This document shows, piece after piece, positions 29,872 through 40,686 of a stretch of DNA of 64,000 nucleotides (position 1 is the stretch's first letter; every line of letters begins with the position of its first letter). A model generated the notes under the pieces. That model saw only the letters and a program-made list of their open reading frames with translations, made no database searches and was not told the DNA's origin. Source of the DNA: Sphingomonadales bacterium. Its GTDB lineage: Bacteria; Pseudomonadota; Alphaproteobacteria; Sphingomonadales; Sphingomonadaceae. The position numbers and the translations under genes were made by a program. The stretch is from NCBI GenBank assembly GCA_027483465.1, contig JAIXUQ010000115.1:1-64000 (forward strand), given 5' to 3'.

Positions 29872-30505
29872 GGCCGCGCGTGGTCAGGATGAGATCGGCA
29901 CCCAGTTTCTTGCGGATGCGGGTGATGAACACCTCGATCGTGTTGGAATCGCGATCGAAATCCTGATCATAAATATGCTCGATCAGCTCGGTGCGGCTCA
30001 CCACCTTGCCCTTGTGGTGCATCAGATAGCTCAGCAGCTTGAATTCCTGCGCCGTCATCTTCACCGGCTCGCCGTTCAGCGTGACGCGGCCCGAACGGCC
30101 GTCCAGCCGCACCGCACCGGCGGTCAGTTCCGAAGTCGCCTTGCCGGCCGACCGGCGGATCAGCGCCCTCAGGCGGGCCACCAGCTCCTCGATCTGGAAC
30201 GGCTTGGCCAGATAATCATCCGCCCCGGCATCCAGCCCGGCCACCTTGTCGGCCCAGCTGTCGCGCGCGGTCAGCACCAGCACCGGCATGGTGCGCCCCT
30301 CGCGGCGCCAGCGGTCCAGCACGGTCAACCCGTCCATTTCCGGCAAGCCCAGATCAAGCACCACCGCGTCATAGGCTTCGTTGGCGCCCAGATAATGGCC
30401 GTCCTCGCCATCGCCGGCCACATCAACGGCGTAACCGGTCTGCTCCAGCACGTTCTTCAACTGCCGCCGCAGATTCGGTTCGTCTTCCACCACCAGGATG
30501 CGCAT
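29843..30505 (-). CDS. Response regulator, OmpR/PhoP family
   Basis: A 220-residue two-domain regulator. The receiver has the acidic pocket VEDE, the phosphoacceptor D51 (VVLDLGLPEMDG) and conserved K101 (AKPF). The winged-helix output domain includes TAQEFKLLSYLMHHKGKVVS and the C-terminal hairpin TTRGLGYSL. The start at 30505 gives the standard MRILVVEDE N-terminus; an in-frame ATG 39 bp upstream lacks family similarity. It forms an operon with the downstream kinase and follows the PepSY gene by 56 bp. Confidence 0.92.
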   Translation of the reverse strand: MRILVVEDEPNLRRQLKNVLEQTGYAVDVAGDGEDGHYLGANEAYDAVVLDLGLPEMDGLTVLDRWRREGRTMPVLVLTARDSWADKVAGLDAGADDYLAKPFQIEELVARLRALIRRSAGKATSELTAGAVRLDGRSGRVTLNGEPVKMTAQEFKLLSYLMHHKGKVVSRTELIEHIYDQDFDRDSNTIEVFITRIRKKLGADLILTTRGLGYSLNDQI

Positions 30506-30561
30506 TGACCCCCCACTACCGCCACCGGGCATACAGCCCGTCAATGGCGAAAATCAGCCTC

Positions 30562-30861
30562 TCAAAAACTCTGCCGCCGCTGCACGCGCGCCCCGGTGCG
30601 CGCGTCGACGTCCACGTTGATCACATTGCCATCGCGCATGAAGCGGAAGCGGTATTGCTTGGTGGTGACATCAAACTGGGACCCGATATATTCACCGGGC
30701 GGATTCTGCATCATCCGGCGCTGGATCACCTCATAGGGGATGAGATCGCCGGCCTTTTGCAGCTGCTCCAGATGCTCGGGCATCGCCCGCACGGGTGCGG
30801 CTCCGGCCATCATCGCCAGCGCCAGCATCCCACCCACTGCTCCAGCCTTGCGCACGTTCAT
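30562..30861 (-). CDS. Exported PepSY-domain protein
   Basis: A 99-residue protein with a signal peptide (MNVRKAGAVGGMLALAMMAG, cleavage near VRAM) and a C-terminal PepSY-like fold (QYRFRFMRDGNVINVDVDAR). PepSY proteins often sit in front of two-component genes and may modulate sensing or bind metal or peptidase partners. Two starts are possible, ATG 30861 and ATG 30870; the former gives a cleaner signal. It is probably co-transcribed with the downstream response regulator and kinase. Confidence 0.75.
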   Translation of the reverse strand: MNVRKAGAVGGMLALAMMAGAAPVRAMPEHLEQLQKAGDLIPYEVIQRRMMQNPPGEYIGSQFDVTTKQYRFRFMRDGNVINVDVDARTGARVQRRQSF

Positions 30862-31015
30862 CAATACCATATCCGCGACATTGCTCGTCAAACTGGCACC
30901 CACCGCTTGAACCACTTCTGAACGCCGCATCGCCTTGGCATGACCGCGCCGCTTCATCAAGACCCGCACTGCCCGCTTGCCAGCGCCGCCGTCCTTCGCC
31001 ACTGCCGCACTCATC

Positions 31016-32800
<1,785 letters not shown>

Positions 32801-32819
32801 ACCCGGCCACAACAGGCGC

Positions 32820-33317
32820 TCACACCAGTCGCTGCATCAGCAGTTCGTCCACCGACTGGCCGTTCACCCGCAGCGCGTCCGGTTCCACGCCATAGGGCTG
32901 GAACCCGCAGGCGCGATACAGGGCGATGGCGGCACCATTGTCGATGGCCACGGCCAGGCACAGGCGTTCCACCTGCCCGCCGGCAAGGCCGATCACCGCC
33001 TCCACCAATGCCCGACCAATGCCCAGCCGCCGCGCTGGCGGCGCCACCACCATGCCCACCAGATGGCCGCGGTGCCGGTTCTTGCGCCCCGCTGCAATGG
33101 CCAGCGCCGCCGTGCCCACCAGACCGGCCTCGGCAAAGGCCCCCAGCGTCGCCCGCTGCTGCAAGCGGGCCAGCCAGTCTGACAGCGGCCAGGCCGCCTC
33201 CTCTTCGGCATCGCCGCCAAAGGCGGTGGGGTGGGCGCTCAGGCCGGCCAGGCGCAGCGCGCGATAGGCCTCCATGTCCGGCGCCGCCAGCAACCGGATG
33301 GCGGCGGCGGCCGCCAT
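32820..33317 (-). CDS. GNAT-family N-acetyltransferase
   Basis: A 165-residue acetyltransferase. Motif A for acetyl-CoA binding is VVAPPARRLGIGRALVEAVI, and motif B is LYRACGFQPYG. The acceptor cannot be deduced. The ATG at 33317 lies one base beyond the PHB depolymerase stop, so the two genes are probably one operon. It converges on the ABC-F gene. Confidence 0.85.
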   Translation of the reverse strand: MAAAAAIRLLAAPDMEAYRALRLAGLSAHPTAFGGDAEEEAAWPLSDWLARLQQRATLGAFAEAGLVGTAALAIAAGRKNRHRGHLVGMVVAPPARRLGIGRALVEAVIGLAGGQVERLCLAVAIDNGAAIALYRACGFQPYGVEPDALRVNGQSVDELLMQRLV

Positions 33318-33318
33318 G

Positions 33319-34623
33319 TCAGGCCACTTCAACGCCCGGCGGCACGTCAGGCTCGACATGGCGGGGCACCACCACGCGCAGCGGCGCCGGGGTCACGCGG
33401 CCCAGATCATGGGCGCGCACGAATTGTTCCACCACCGGGGCGATGCTGGTGCGCCACTTGCTGCCATTGAAGATGCCATAATGGCCGGCGCCCAGCGCCA
33501 GGTGATAGTGTTTCTTGTCCTCGGCCAGGTTCACCGCCAGGTCCAGCGCTGCCTTCGTCTGGCCCAGCCCGGAAATATCGTCGCGCTCACCCTCGATCGC
33601 CAGCAGCGCGGTGCGGGTGATCTTCGCCGGATCGGCGATGCGACCGCGATGGGCGAACTGGCCGGTGGCCAGCGCCTGGCGCTGGAACACCAGATCGATC
33701 GTCTGCAGATAGAATTCCGCCGTCATGTCGCACACGGCGCGATATTCATCATAGAAGGCCTTGGTCGCCTCGGCCGATTCCTCGTCGCCCTCCACCAGGT
33801 GCTTGAACATTTCCCAGTGGGATTTCATGTGGTTGGCCAGGTTCATCGACATGAAGCCCGACAATTGCAGAAAGCCGGGATACACATGCCGGCCGGCGCC
33901 CGGATAGATATCGGGCACCTGCTGGATCACCGTCTGCTCAAACCAGGCAAAGGGCCGCTTGAACGCCAGTTCATTCACCGCGGTGGGCGCCCGCCGCGTG
34001 TCCACCGGCCCGCCCATCATCGTCAGGCTGGGCGGGGTGCAGGGGTGATCATCCTCGTTCATCAACGCCACGGCGGCCAGCGCCGGCACCGATGGCTGGC
34101 ACACCGCCAGCATGTGCGTATCGGGCCCCAGCAGTTCGAGGAATTCGATCAGATAATCGACATAGTCATTCAGATCGAAGCGGCCGGCACTGGTCGGCAC
34201 CAGCCGGGCATCGCGCCAATCGGTGATATACACCTCGTGATCAGGCAGCAGCCGTTCCACCGTGCCGCGCAGCAGCGTGGCATAATGGCCCGACATCGGC
34301 GCCACCACCAGGATGCGCGGATCGCGCCGGCCGCTCACGCCGCGGCGGAAATATTTCAGCTGGCCAAAGGGCTTGCGCAGCACGATCTCCTCGGAAACCG
34401 GCACCGAATGGCCATCCACGATGGTGGCATTCAGGCCAAAGGCCGGCTTGCCGCGCACCGCCACGCTGTGGGCAAACACCTCCAGCGCGCGCGCCATCAC
34501 CGGGGAAGCCGGGGTCCAGGCCATGGGATTGGAGGCGGCCAGCAGCCATTGCGAGCCCTGCGAGGCGGCCATGCCAAGGCCGGCCAGCCAGGCCTTCTGC
34601 ATTTCGTGCGCGGTGTAGAGCAT
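33319..34623 (-). CDS. phaZ: Intracellular polyhydroxybutyrate depolymerase
   Basis: A 434-residue enzyme without an export signal that degrades stored PHB granules. The nucleophile is probably the cysteine in AVCQPSVPA, as in Ralstonia-type PhaZ1. The later IEGERDDISG and GAGHYGIFNG segments supply the Asp and His. The N-terminus MLYTAHEMQKAWL is typical of the family and fixes the start at 34623 behind AAAGGCG. The 207-bp gap to the divergent ABC exporter holds no obvious gene; its promoter elements were not resolved. Confidence 0.9.
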   Translation of the reverse strand: MLYTAHEMQKAWLAGLGMAASQGSQWLLAASNPMAWTPASPVMARALEVFAHSVAVRGKPAFGLNATIVDGHSVPVSEEIVLRKPFGQLKYFRRGVSGRRDPRILVVAPMSGHYATLLRGTVERLLPDHEVYITDWRDARLVPTSAGRFDLNDYVDYLIEFLELLGPDTHMLAVCQPSVPALAAVALMNEDDHPCTPPSLTMMGGPVDTRRAPTAVNELAFKRPFAWFEQTVIQQVPDIYPGAGRHVYPGFLQLSGFMSMNLANHMKSHWEMFKHLVEGDEESAEATKAFYDEYRAVCDMTAEFYLQTIDLVFQRQALATGQFAHRGRIADPAKITRTALLAIEGERDDISGLGQTKAALDLAVNLAEDKKHYHLALGAGHYGIFNGSKWRTSIAPVVEQFVRAHDLGRVTPAPLRVVVPRHVEPDVPPGVEVA

Positions 34624-34830
34624 CAATCGCCTTTCATTGCGAACAACCAGCACCACCCGTGCGCGGCCATATCGCAGTGCAGCATAAACCGCAAATGCCG
34701 CCGGCCCCGCATGAATTGGCCGCAATACGGAAAAAACGCCGCGGCGCATCCGGCAGCAATGTCGCGCCTGCGCTGCCGGCGGCGCGGCCACGGCCATTGA
34801 GCCACGCTCAAAGCCCTGTTATCAGCCGCC

Positions 34831-36624
34831 ATGGCTTCCCGTCCCCAAAAACCGCCGCTGCCGCCCAAGGCCGAGCGCAAGCTGTCGCGCCTCAAGCTGC
34901 TGTGGCGCTTCGCCCGCGCCTATCCGGTGCAATTGTCGTGCGCGCTGGCGGCGCTGGCGGTGGCGGCACTCACCACCCTGGCCATCCCGCAGGGGCTGAA
35001 GATGGTGGTGGACAATGGCTTTGCCCGCGGCAGCGATCCGGCCGCCATCACCCCCTATTTCGCTGGCCTGCTGGGCCTCACCGCCTTTCTGGGGCTGGCC
35101 ACCGCGGTGCGCTTCTTCTTCGTGTCGTGGATTGGCGAGCGGGTGGTGGCCGATCTGCGCAAAGCGGTGCAGCAGCATCTCGTCACGCTGGACCCGGTGT
35201 TCTTCGAAACCAACCGCCCGGCCGAAATCGCCAGCCGCATCACCTCCGACACCGCGATCATCGAACAGGTGGTGGGCACATCGGCCAGCCTGGCGCTGCG
35301 CAACAGCGTGATGGGCATTGGCGGCATCGTCTATATGTTCTGGCTGTCGCCCAGGCTCACGCTGCTGATGCTGCTGGTGATCCCGCTCACCATGGGGCCG
35401 ATCCTGCTGCTGGGCCGGCGCGTGCGCGATATCTCCCGCGCCAGCCAGGATCGGGTGGCCGATATCGGCACCATGGTTTCAGAAGTGCTGGGCGCCATCC
35501 GCATCGTGCAGGCCTTCACCCAGGAAGGCCGCGAGGCCGGCCGCTTTGGCGCGGCGGTGGAGCGGAGTTTCGACACCGCCAAGCGCCGCATCCGCCTGCG
35601 CGCCACCATGACGGCGGTGGTGATCAGCCTGGTGTTTGGCGCCATCACGCTGGTGCTGTGGCGCGGCGCGCTGGACGTGATTTCGGGCACACTTTCGGGC
35701 GGGGCGATCGCCGCCTTCGTGTTTGCCGCCGCCATCGTGGCCGGCGCCTTTGGCACGCTCACCGAAGTCTATGGCGATTTCATGCGCGCCGCCGGTGCTT
35801 CGGGCCGGATGGAGGAATTGCTGGCGGCGCGGCCGCTGATCCGTGCGCCGGAACGGCCGGTGGCGCTGCCGCAGCCGCCGCAGGGCCGGCTGGAATTCAG
35901 CCATGTGCGTTTCCATTATCCATCCAAGCCGGACGTGGCGGCGCTGAAGGATTTCACCCTGGCGGTGGAGCCGGGCGAGACGGTGGCCGTGGTCGGCCCC
36001 TCGGGCGCCGGCAAATCCACCCTGTTCCAGCTAGTGCAGCGTTTCTATGATCCCGATGCCGGGCATCTGGCGCTGGACGGCGTGCCCTATACCGATGCCG
36101 ATCCGCGCGCCATCCGCGGCCGGCTGGCCGTGGTGCCGCAGGAAACCGTGATCTTCGCCGCCAGCGCGCTGGACAATATCCGCTATGGCCGGCCCGACGC
36201 CACCGAGGCCGAGGTGTGGGCCGCCGCCGAGGCCGCCCATGCCGATCTGTTCCTGAAGGAATTGCCGGAGGGCATCCACTCCTATCTGGGCGAGAGCGGC
36301 ACGCGGCTTTCGGGCGGGCAGCGCCAGCGCATCGCGATTGCCCGGGCCATCCTGCTCAACGCGCCGGTGCTGCTGCTGGACGAGGCGACCAGCGCGCTGG
36401 ACGCCGAAAGCGAGCGGCTGGTGCAATCGGCGCTGGACGAATTGATGAAGCGCCGCACCACGCTGGTGATCGCCCACCGCCTCGCCACCGTGCGCAATGC
36501 CGATCGGATCGTGGTGATGGACAAGGGCCGCATCGTCGCCACCGGCACCCACGACAGCCTGCTGGCCGGCGGCGGCCTCTATGCCCGGCTGGCCAAGCTG
36601 CAATTCGATCAGATCGCCGCCTGA
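34831..36624 (+). CDS. ABC exporter, MsbA/lipid-type half-transporter
   Basis: A 597-residue fusion of a six-helix membrane domain (about 25-320) with an ATPase domain. The latter has Walker A GPSGAGKST, signature LSGGQRQRIAIARA, Walker B VLLLDEATSALD and the switch histidine in VIAHRLAT. It would act as a homodimer exporting a lipid, peptide or drug; the substrate is not evident. Its stop codon lies in the first unit of a 15-bp triplicate repeat. Confidence 0.88.
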   Translation: MASRPQKPPLPPKAERKLSRLKLLWRFARAYPVQLSCALAALAVAALTTLAIPQGLKMVVDNGFARGSDPAAITPYFAGLLGLTAFLGLATAVRFFFVSWIGERVVADLRKAVQQHLVTLDPVFFETNRPAEIASRITSDTAIIEQVVGTSASLALRNSVMGIGGIVYMFWLSPRLTLLMLLVIPLTMGPILLLGRRVRDISRASQDRVADIGTMVSEVLGAIRIVQAFTQEGREAGRFGAAVERSFDTAKRRIRLRATMTAVVISLVFGAITLVLWRGALDVISGTLSGGAIAAFVFAAAIVAGAFGTLTEVYGDFMRAAGASGRMEELLAARPLIRAPERPVALPQPPQGRLEFSHVRFHYPSKPDVAALKDFTLAVEPGETVAVVGPSGAGKSTLFQLVQRFYDPDAGHLALDGVPYTDADPRAIRGRLAVVPQETVIFAASALDNIRYGRPDATEAEVWAAAEAAHADLFLKELPEGIHSYLGESGTRLSGGQRQRIAIARAILLNAPVLLLDEATSALDAESERLVQSALDELMKRRTTLVIAHRLATVRNADRIVVMDKGRIVATGTHDSLLAGGGLYARLAKLQFDQIAA

Positions 36625-36657
36625 TCCATCGCCGCCTGATGCATCGCCGTCTGGTCA
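36613..36657 (+). repeat. Three tandem 15-bp units
   Basis: Units at 36613-36627, 36628-36642 and 36643-36657 read ATCGCCGCCTGATCC, ATCGCCGCCTGATGC and ATCGCCGTCTGGTCA. The first includes the TGA stop of the ABC exporter. The third has drifted. They are likely products of local slippage. Confidence 0.8.
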
Positions 36658-36729
36658 AGCCGTGTCACCCCTTATGGCTACCGGCACCCGGATCGGGCAG
36701 CGTGGCCGGTGAGGCTTGGGTGGTGACTT

Positions 36730-37377
36730 ATGATTGCAAGACATTTTGTTGCTGCGATGCTGCTGCTGGCGGCCCCGGCAGGTGCGCACATCACGTTCCG
36801 GCAGGGACTGGTTGATATCAGCGGCGATGGCGGCACCGGGGCGTCCCTCGGCACGGGCAGCCAATCCGGCGGTTTCAATTTCGCTGACTACAGCGCCTGC
36901 GACGGGCGGGAGGAATTCTGCCTGAGCCAGCCCTATGGCGGGCGCTACGCCAACGGCGGCTATGTCATCGCCATCACCGGCAACAGCCTCAGCTTCCGGC
37001 TGGATCTGTGGCAGGGCACAGATATCGGCGGACCGCTGGGCCATGATGTCCTGCTGGAAGCCTCCTTCATCAGCGACGTGCCGGTGCGGTTGTTCACCAG
37101 CAACCGCAGTGGCGTCACGCTGGAAAATGGCTGTGGCGGGTGCAGCCGCAGCCTGGGCCTGGGCGAAGCCAATGCCGAACTGCGCCCCGATGGCCGCTAT
37201 GACATCACCTATTTCCTTTTCAGCCAGGCCAGCGCCAGCAACGGCGGCCAGCGCCTGGTGCAGGAAGGGCGGTTGAAGATTGCCGCCGTGCCGGAACCGG
37301 CCAGTTGGGCCATGCTGATCGCCGGCTTTGGCCTGATCGGCGCCGTGCAGCGCCGCCGCCGTTATTGCGCGGTATAG
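36730..37377 (+). CDS. PEP-CTERM secreted protein 2
   Basis: A 215-residue exported protein with a signal peptide ending near AGAH and a C-terminal sorting tail VPEPASWAMLIAGFGLIGAV followed by QRRRR. The mature part contains several Cys (SACDGREEFC; NGCGGC) likely to form disulfides in the periplasm or outside. No known domain is recognised. It follows the ABC exporter by 105 bp in the same direction but is probably an independent unit. It overlaps the convergent SDR gene by 16 bp. Confidence 0.82.
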   Translation: MIARHFVAAMLLLAAPAGAHITFRQGLVDISGDGGTGASLGTGSQSGGFNFADYSACDGREEFCLSQPYGGRYANGGYVIAITGNSLSFRLDLWQGTDIGGPLGHDVLLEASFISDVPVRLFTSNRSGVTLENGCGGCSRSLGLGEANAELRPDGRYDITYFLFSQASASNGGQRLVQEGRLKIAAVPEPASWAMLIAGFGLIGAVQRRRRYCAV

Positions 37378-38126
37378 CCGCCGTCCACCACCAGTTCGGC
37401 ACCGGTGATGAAGCTGGCCTCGTCGCTGGCCAGAAAGGCGATGGCATCGCCGATCTCGCGCGGCAGGCCAAAGCGGCCGACCGGATGGGCGGCCATCAGC
37501 GCCACGCGCATCTCGTTGCCGTCGTCGCGGCCGGCCAGCGCATTGCTGACCAGCGGCGTGTCGATGAAGCCGGGGTGGATGCTGTTGACCCGGATGCCCA
37601 GCGGCGCCCATTCCAGCGCCGCCGCCTTGGTGAGCAGGGTGACCCCGCCTTTCGACGCGCAATAGGCCGCCGCACCGGCCATGCCCACCTTGCCGAGGAT
37701 CGAGCTGATGTTGATCACGCTGCCACCGCCCCCAGCCGCCATCTCCGGCCCGGCATGGCGCAGGCCCAGGAACACGCCATCCAGATTGACCGCCATTATC
37801 TGCCGCCAGGCCTCCAGGCTGTGGTCCAACAGAGTGTGATTGCCGCCGGCCACCCCGGCATTGTTGACCAAAATGTCGAGGCGCCCGAATTCGGCCACCG
37901 CGCGCCCCACAGCCGTCACCCAATCCCCTTCCGCCGTCACATCGTGGCCACAAAAGGCCACGGATGTGCCACCGGCGGCCAGGCTGGCGGCCACATTCTC
38001 GCCGGCCGGATCGCGATCCGTCAGCAGCACCGCCGCGCCATCCTGCGCCAGCCGCCGCGCCGCCGCCGCCCCGATGCCCGAAGCCGCGCCGGTCACCAGC
38101 GCCACCTTGCCTGCCAATCGTGCCAT
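37362..38126 (-). CDS. Short-chain dehydrogenase/reductase
   Basis: A 254-residue classical SDR. The cofactor motif is VTGAASGIGAAAA, the structural motif is NNAG, and the catalytic residues are in INISSILGKVG (Ser) and AAYCASKGG (Tyr-x3-Lys). A D in LLTDRDP after the second beta strand suggests NAD(H) preference. Substrate is unknown. It stands alone, with 135 bp and a terminator hairpin separating it from exbD. Confidence 0.87.
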   Translation of the reverse strand: MARLAGKVALVTGAASGIGAAAARRLAQDGAAVLLTDRDPAGENVAASLAAGGTSVAFCGHDVTAEGDWVTAVGRAVAEFGRLDILVNNAGVAGGNHTLLDHSLEAWRQIMAVNLDGVFLGLRHAGPEMAAGGGGSVINISSILGKVGMAGAAAYCASKGGVTLLTKAAALEWAPLGIRVNSIHPGFIDTPLVSNALAGRDDGNEMRVALMAAHPVGRFGLPREIGDAIAFLASDEASFITGAELVVDGGYTAQ

Positions 38127-38205
38127 GATGCCCTCCCCTTTTCGCCCGATGCTAGGCCCGGGGCAGCCACGGCGAAACCGGCGTTATGGCGAGGCGGCGC
38201 AATGA

Positions 38206-38233
38206 AAAAGGGCGACCCGGAGGCCGCCCTTTT
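38206..38233 (-). terminator. Rho-independent terminator of the tonB-exbBD operon
   Basis: The inverted repeat AAAAGGGCG (38206-38214) and CGCCCTTTT (38225-38233) forms a 9-bp stem with a 10-base loop. On the minus strand the stem is followed by a T-run. It lies 28 bp beyond the stop of the last exbD and before the separately transcribed SDR. Confidence 0.85.
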
Positions 38234-38260
38234 CCGTTGTTTCCCAAATGCTTGGGCCGA

Positions 38261-38683
38261 TCAGTTGGCGTAGGCCTCGTTGCCGACGAAGCCCATCTTC
38301 TCCACCCCGGCCTGCTGGGCGGCGGCCATCACCTGGTCCACCAGCTCATATTTGGCTTCGGCTTCCGGGCGGAGCCGCAGTTCCGGCGGTTCCGGCATCT
38401 TGGCGGCCTGGGTCAAGTAGGTCTTGAGCGTGCCCAAGTCGACTTCCTGCTTGTTCCAGTAAATATTGCCGAGGAAATCAATCTCGATCTGGTTGAACAC
38501 CGGATCAACATTGCTCGGGTTCGGGTTGGGCGGCGGCAGATCAAGCTTCACAGCGTGAGTCTGCACCGGGATGGTGATGATGAACATGATGAGCAGCACG
38601 AGCATGACGTCGATCAGGGGGGTGGTATTCATTTCCCCCATCGGCGCATTGTCGCCACCGCCACCACCCACAGACATACCCAT
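38261..38683 (-). CDS. exbD: ExbD biopolymer transport protein (second copy)
   Basis: A 140-residue ExbD/TolR protein with one membrane helix after a short cytoplasmic head. The proton-pathway aspartate lies in MNTTPLIDVMLVLLIMFIIT. The periplasmic domain follows. It is the last gene of the tonB-exbB-exbD-exbD operon that energises TonB-dependent receptors such as the one at 18570. It differs from the first ExbD mainly in the periplasmic domain (PPPNPNPSNVDPVF), which suggests a different partner or an accessory role. Confidence 0.9.
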   Translation of the reverse strand: MGMSVGGGGGDNAPMGEMNTTPLIDVMLVLLIMFIITIPVQTHAVKLDLPPPNPNPSNVDPVFNQIEIDFLGNIYWNKQEVDLGTLKTYLTQAAKMPEPPELRLRPEAEAKYELVDQVMAAAQQAGVEKMGFVGNEAYAN

Positions 38684-38704
38684 GGGTCAAACTCCCTTCT
38701 TCTG

Positions 38705-38734
38705 GCGCGGGCAACCGGTCAGGGTTGCCCGCGC
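38705..38734 (-). promoter_or_regulatory. Perfect 12-bp stem hairpin between the two exbD genes
   Basis: GCGCGGGCAACC and GGTTGCCCGCGC form a perfect 12-bp stem with a 6-base loop in the 58-bp gap between the exbD genes. There is no T-run, so it is not a standard terminator. It could be an RNA stability or processing element that tunes the amount of the last exbD. Confidence 0.65.
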
Positions 38735-38741
38735 GACCTGA

Positions 38742-39215
38742 TCATTCCCTGGTAACGCTGCCCGGGACCGGCTCCGAAATGAAGCCAACCTTCAGGAAGC
38801 CCGCCCGTTGCATGGTGAACACCACGCCGCCGATGCAGCGGTAGGCCGCATCCTTGTCGCCGCGGATATGCACCTCGGGCAGTTCAACCTTGAGACCAGC
38901 CGCCTCCTGGCGGGCAATCTCGTCCTTCAGGGCCTTCACGCCGCGATCAAGCAGTTCTTGCTTGGTCTCGATCTTGGTCTGGCCCCAATAGGCGTCGCAA
39001 TTGCCGTCGACCGAGATCAGCACATTCTCAGGCTTGGTCGTGGTCGGCAGGTTGTTCACCGTCGGCAAGGTCAGCGGCACGGTCTGGATGACAACGGGAA
39101 CGGTGATCAGAAAGATGATGAGCAGCACCAGCATAACGTCGACGAGCGGCGTCGTGTTGATTTCGTTCATCGGTGCATTGTCTTCACCGCTGTCGTTTCC
39201 GACACTCATCCCCAT
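38742..39215 (-). CDS. exbD: ExbD biopolymer transport protein (first copy)
   Basis: A 157-residue ExbD with the essential aspartate in INTTPLVDVMLVLLIIFLIT and a periplasmic domain containing a Cys pair (GNCDAYWG and YRCIGG). It couples the proton gradient through ExbB to TonB. It follows exbB by 31 bp in the leftward operon. The duplicated ExbD arrangement is common in xanthomonads and sphingomonads. Confidence 0.92.
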   Translation of the reverse strand: MGMSVGNDSGEDNAPMNEINTTPLVDVMLVLLIIFLITVPVVIQTVPLTLPTVNNLPTTTKPENVLISVDGNCDAYWGQTKIETKQELLDRGVKALKDEIARQEAAGLKVELPEVHIRGDKDAAYRCIGGVVFTMQRAGFLKVGFISEPVPGSVTRE

Positions 39216-39246
39216 GGGATCGTCTCCTCAGTCGTGATCGCAGCGA

Positions 39247-39972
39247 TCACTTCTTGGCGGCGGGGGCAGCCGGGGCCGGAGCCGCAGCAACCGGGCGCTG
39301 GATGCGCGCACCCGAGACCAGGGCACCGTGCACGTCGGCGGTGAAGTTGTTCAGACGATCAGCCACGTCCTTGTTGCGACGGGTCAGCCAGTTGTAACCG
39401 AGCACGGCCGGCACGGCGACGGCCAGACCGAGCGCGGTCATGATCAGCGCTTCACCCACCGGGCCGGCGACCTTGTCGATCGAGGCCTGGCCGGCCAGAC
39501 CGATGTTGATCAGCGCGCGATAGATGCCGACGACGGTGCCGAACAGACCGACGAACGGCGAGGTCGAACCGACCGAGGCCAACCAGGAGAAACCGCCCGA
39601 CAGCTTGCCGGTGATGGCCGCGTTGGACCGGTTCAGGGCCATCGTCACCCACTCGTGCTGATCGATCTTGTCGGTCAGGCGGCCTTCGTGGTGATCCGAA
39701 GCGCGCAGGCCGTCGTCAACGATCTGGCGGAACGGCGAATTCTTGTCGAGCTTGCTGGCGCCGGTCTTCAGGTCGCTGGCGGTCCAGAACTTCTTTTCCA
39801 GCTCGGCGGCTTCGGACAGAATCTTGCGCTGGTCCAGGTACTTGGTGATGATCACGAACCAGCTGGACAGCGACATGATCACCATCAGCAGGAACACGGC
39901 CCAAGCGATCACACCACCCTGCTCCAGGGCGGCCATCAGGCCATAGGGGTTTTCAGCGGCTTCAGTCTGCAT
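39247..39972 (-). CDS. exbB: ExbB proton channel protein
   Basis: A 241-residue MotA/TolQ/ExbB-family protein with three predicted membrane helices: about 20-42, then the pair around VGSTSPFVGLFGTVVGIYRAL and ALIMTALGLAVAVPAVLGYN. The intervening cytoplasmic loop is long. The C-terminus is an Ala/Pro tail. It forms the motor core with ExbD. It is preceded by tonB with 63 bp between them. Confidence 0.93.
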   Translation of the reverse strand: MQTEAAENPYGLMAALEQGGVIAWAVFLLMVIMSLSSWFVIITKYLDQRKILSEAAELEKKFWTASDLKTGASKLDKNSPFRQIVDDGLRASDHHEGRLTDKIDQHEWVTMALNRSNAAITGKLSGGFSWLASVGSTSPFVGLFGTVVGIYRALINIGLAGQASIDKVAGPVGEALIMTALGLAVAVPAVLGYNWLTRRNKDVADRLNNFTADVHGALVSGARIQRPVAAAPAPAAPAAKK

Positions 39973-40035
39973 TTTGTCTTCCCTCGGTTATCTTTGATCC
40001 AGGCTGGCCGCGGCCAGGCCGGCTCTGGTTGAATA

Positions 40036-40686
40036 TCAGCCTTCAAGCTTCCAGCGGACCGGAACAGTCTTGCGTTCGGCAACCGGCTTGCCGTCACGGG
40101 TCGCCGGGTTGAAGCGCCAGCGCCGCATGATGATCTTGCAGGTGGCATCGTCGAGGCGGCTGAAGCCGCTGCCCTGCGTCACTTCGCAGGCCGACACCCG
40201 GCCATCTTCGGCCACCACATAGCTCACGCGGACCACGCCTTCCTCTTCGGCGGCGCGCGAGGCGCTGGGGTAATCATCGGGCGTGATCACGTTGCCGCGG
40301 CCGCGCGGGGTGGCCGGGGTCGGGGCCACGGCGGGCGGCGCCGGTTCGGCGGGCGGAGCCGGAGGAGCCACACGCGGCGGTTCCGGCCGGGCCACTTCCG
40401 ATTGCGTGGTGATGGCGTTGGGCGGCGCTTCCGACTGCACCGACACCTCGGGCGGCGGCACATAGGGCGGAATCTCGATGTCCTTCGGCGGCGGCGGCGG
40501 CGGCTCATCCGGCGGCGGCGGCTCTTCCTTCACATCAACCGCTTCGATCGGTTCCATGATCTTTTTGACCACCTTGATCGCGAAGCCGTTGACGATGGCA
40601 TATCCGAGCAGAACGTGGAGGACAGCAACCCCGACCAGGGCATACTGTCGGTTTCTGCTCATCCCAGGTTGGTCCATGTATGACAT
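40036..40686 (-). CDS. tonB: TonB energy-transducing protein
   Basis: A 216-residue TonB: a single N-terminal membrane anchor (YALVGVAVLHVLLGYAIVNG), a proline-rich periplasm-spanning region (EEPPPPDEPPPPPPKDIEIP and on), and a C-terminal receptor-binding domain (GVVRVSYVVAEDGRVSACEV, then RRWRFNPATRDGKPV). The start ATG 40686 has AAGGGAG upstream; ATG 40677 is possible. It heads the leftward exb operon. The 252-bp gap upstream, to 40939, holds GC-rich inverted repeats but no recognisable gene. Confidence 0.92.
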   Translation of the reverse strand: MSYMDQPGMSRNRQYALVGVAVLHVLLGYAIVNGFAIKVVKKIMEPIEAVDVKEEPPPPDEPPPPPPKDIEIPPYVPPPEVSVQSEAPPNAITTQSEVARPEPPRVAPPAPPAEPAPPAVAPTPATPRGRGNVITPDDYPSASRAAEEEGVVRVSYVVAEDGRVSACEVTQGSGFSRLDDATCKIIMRRWRFNPATRDGKPVAERKTVPVRWKLEG

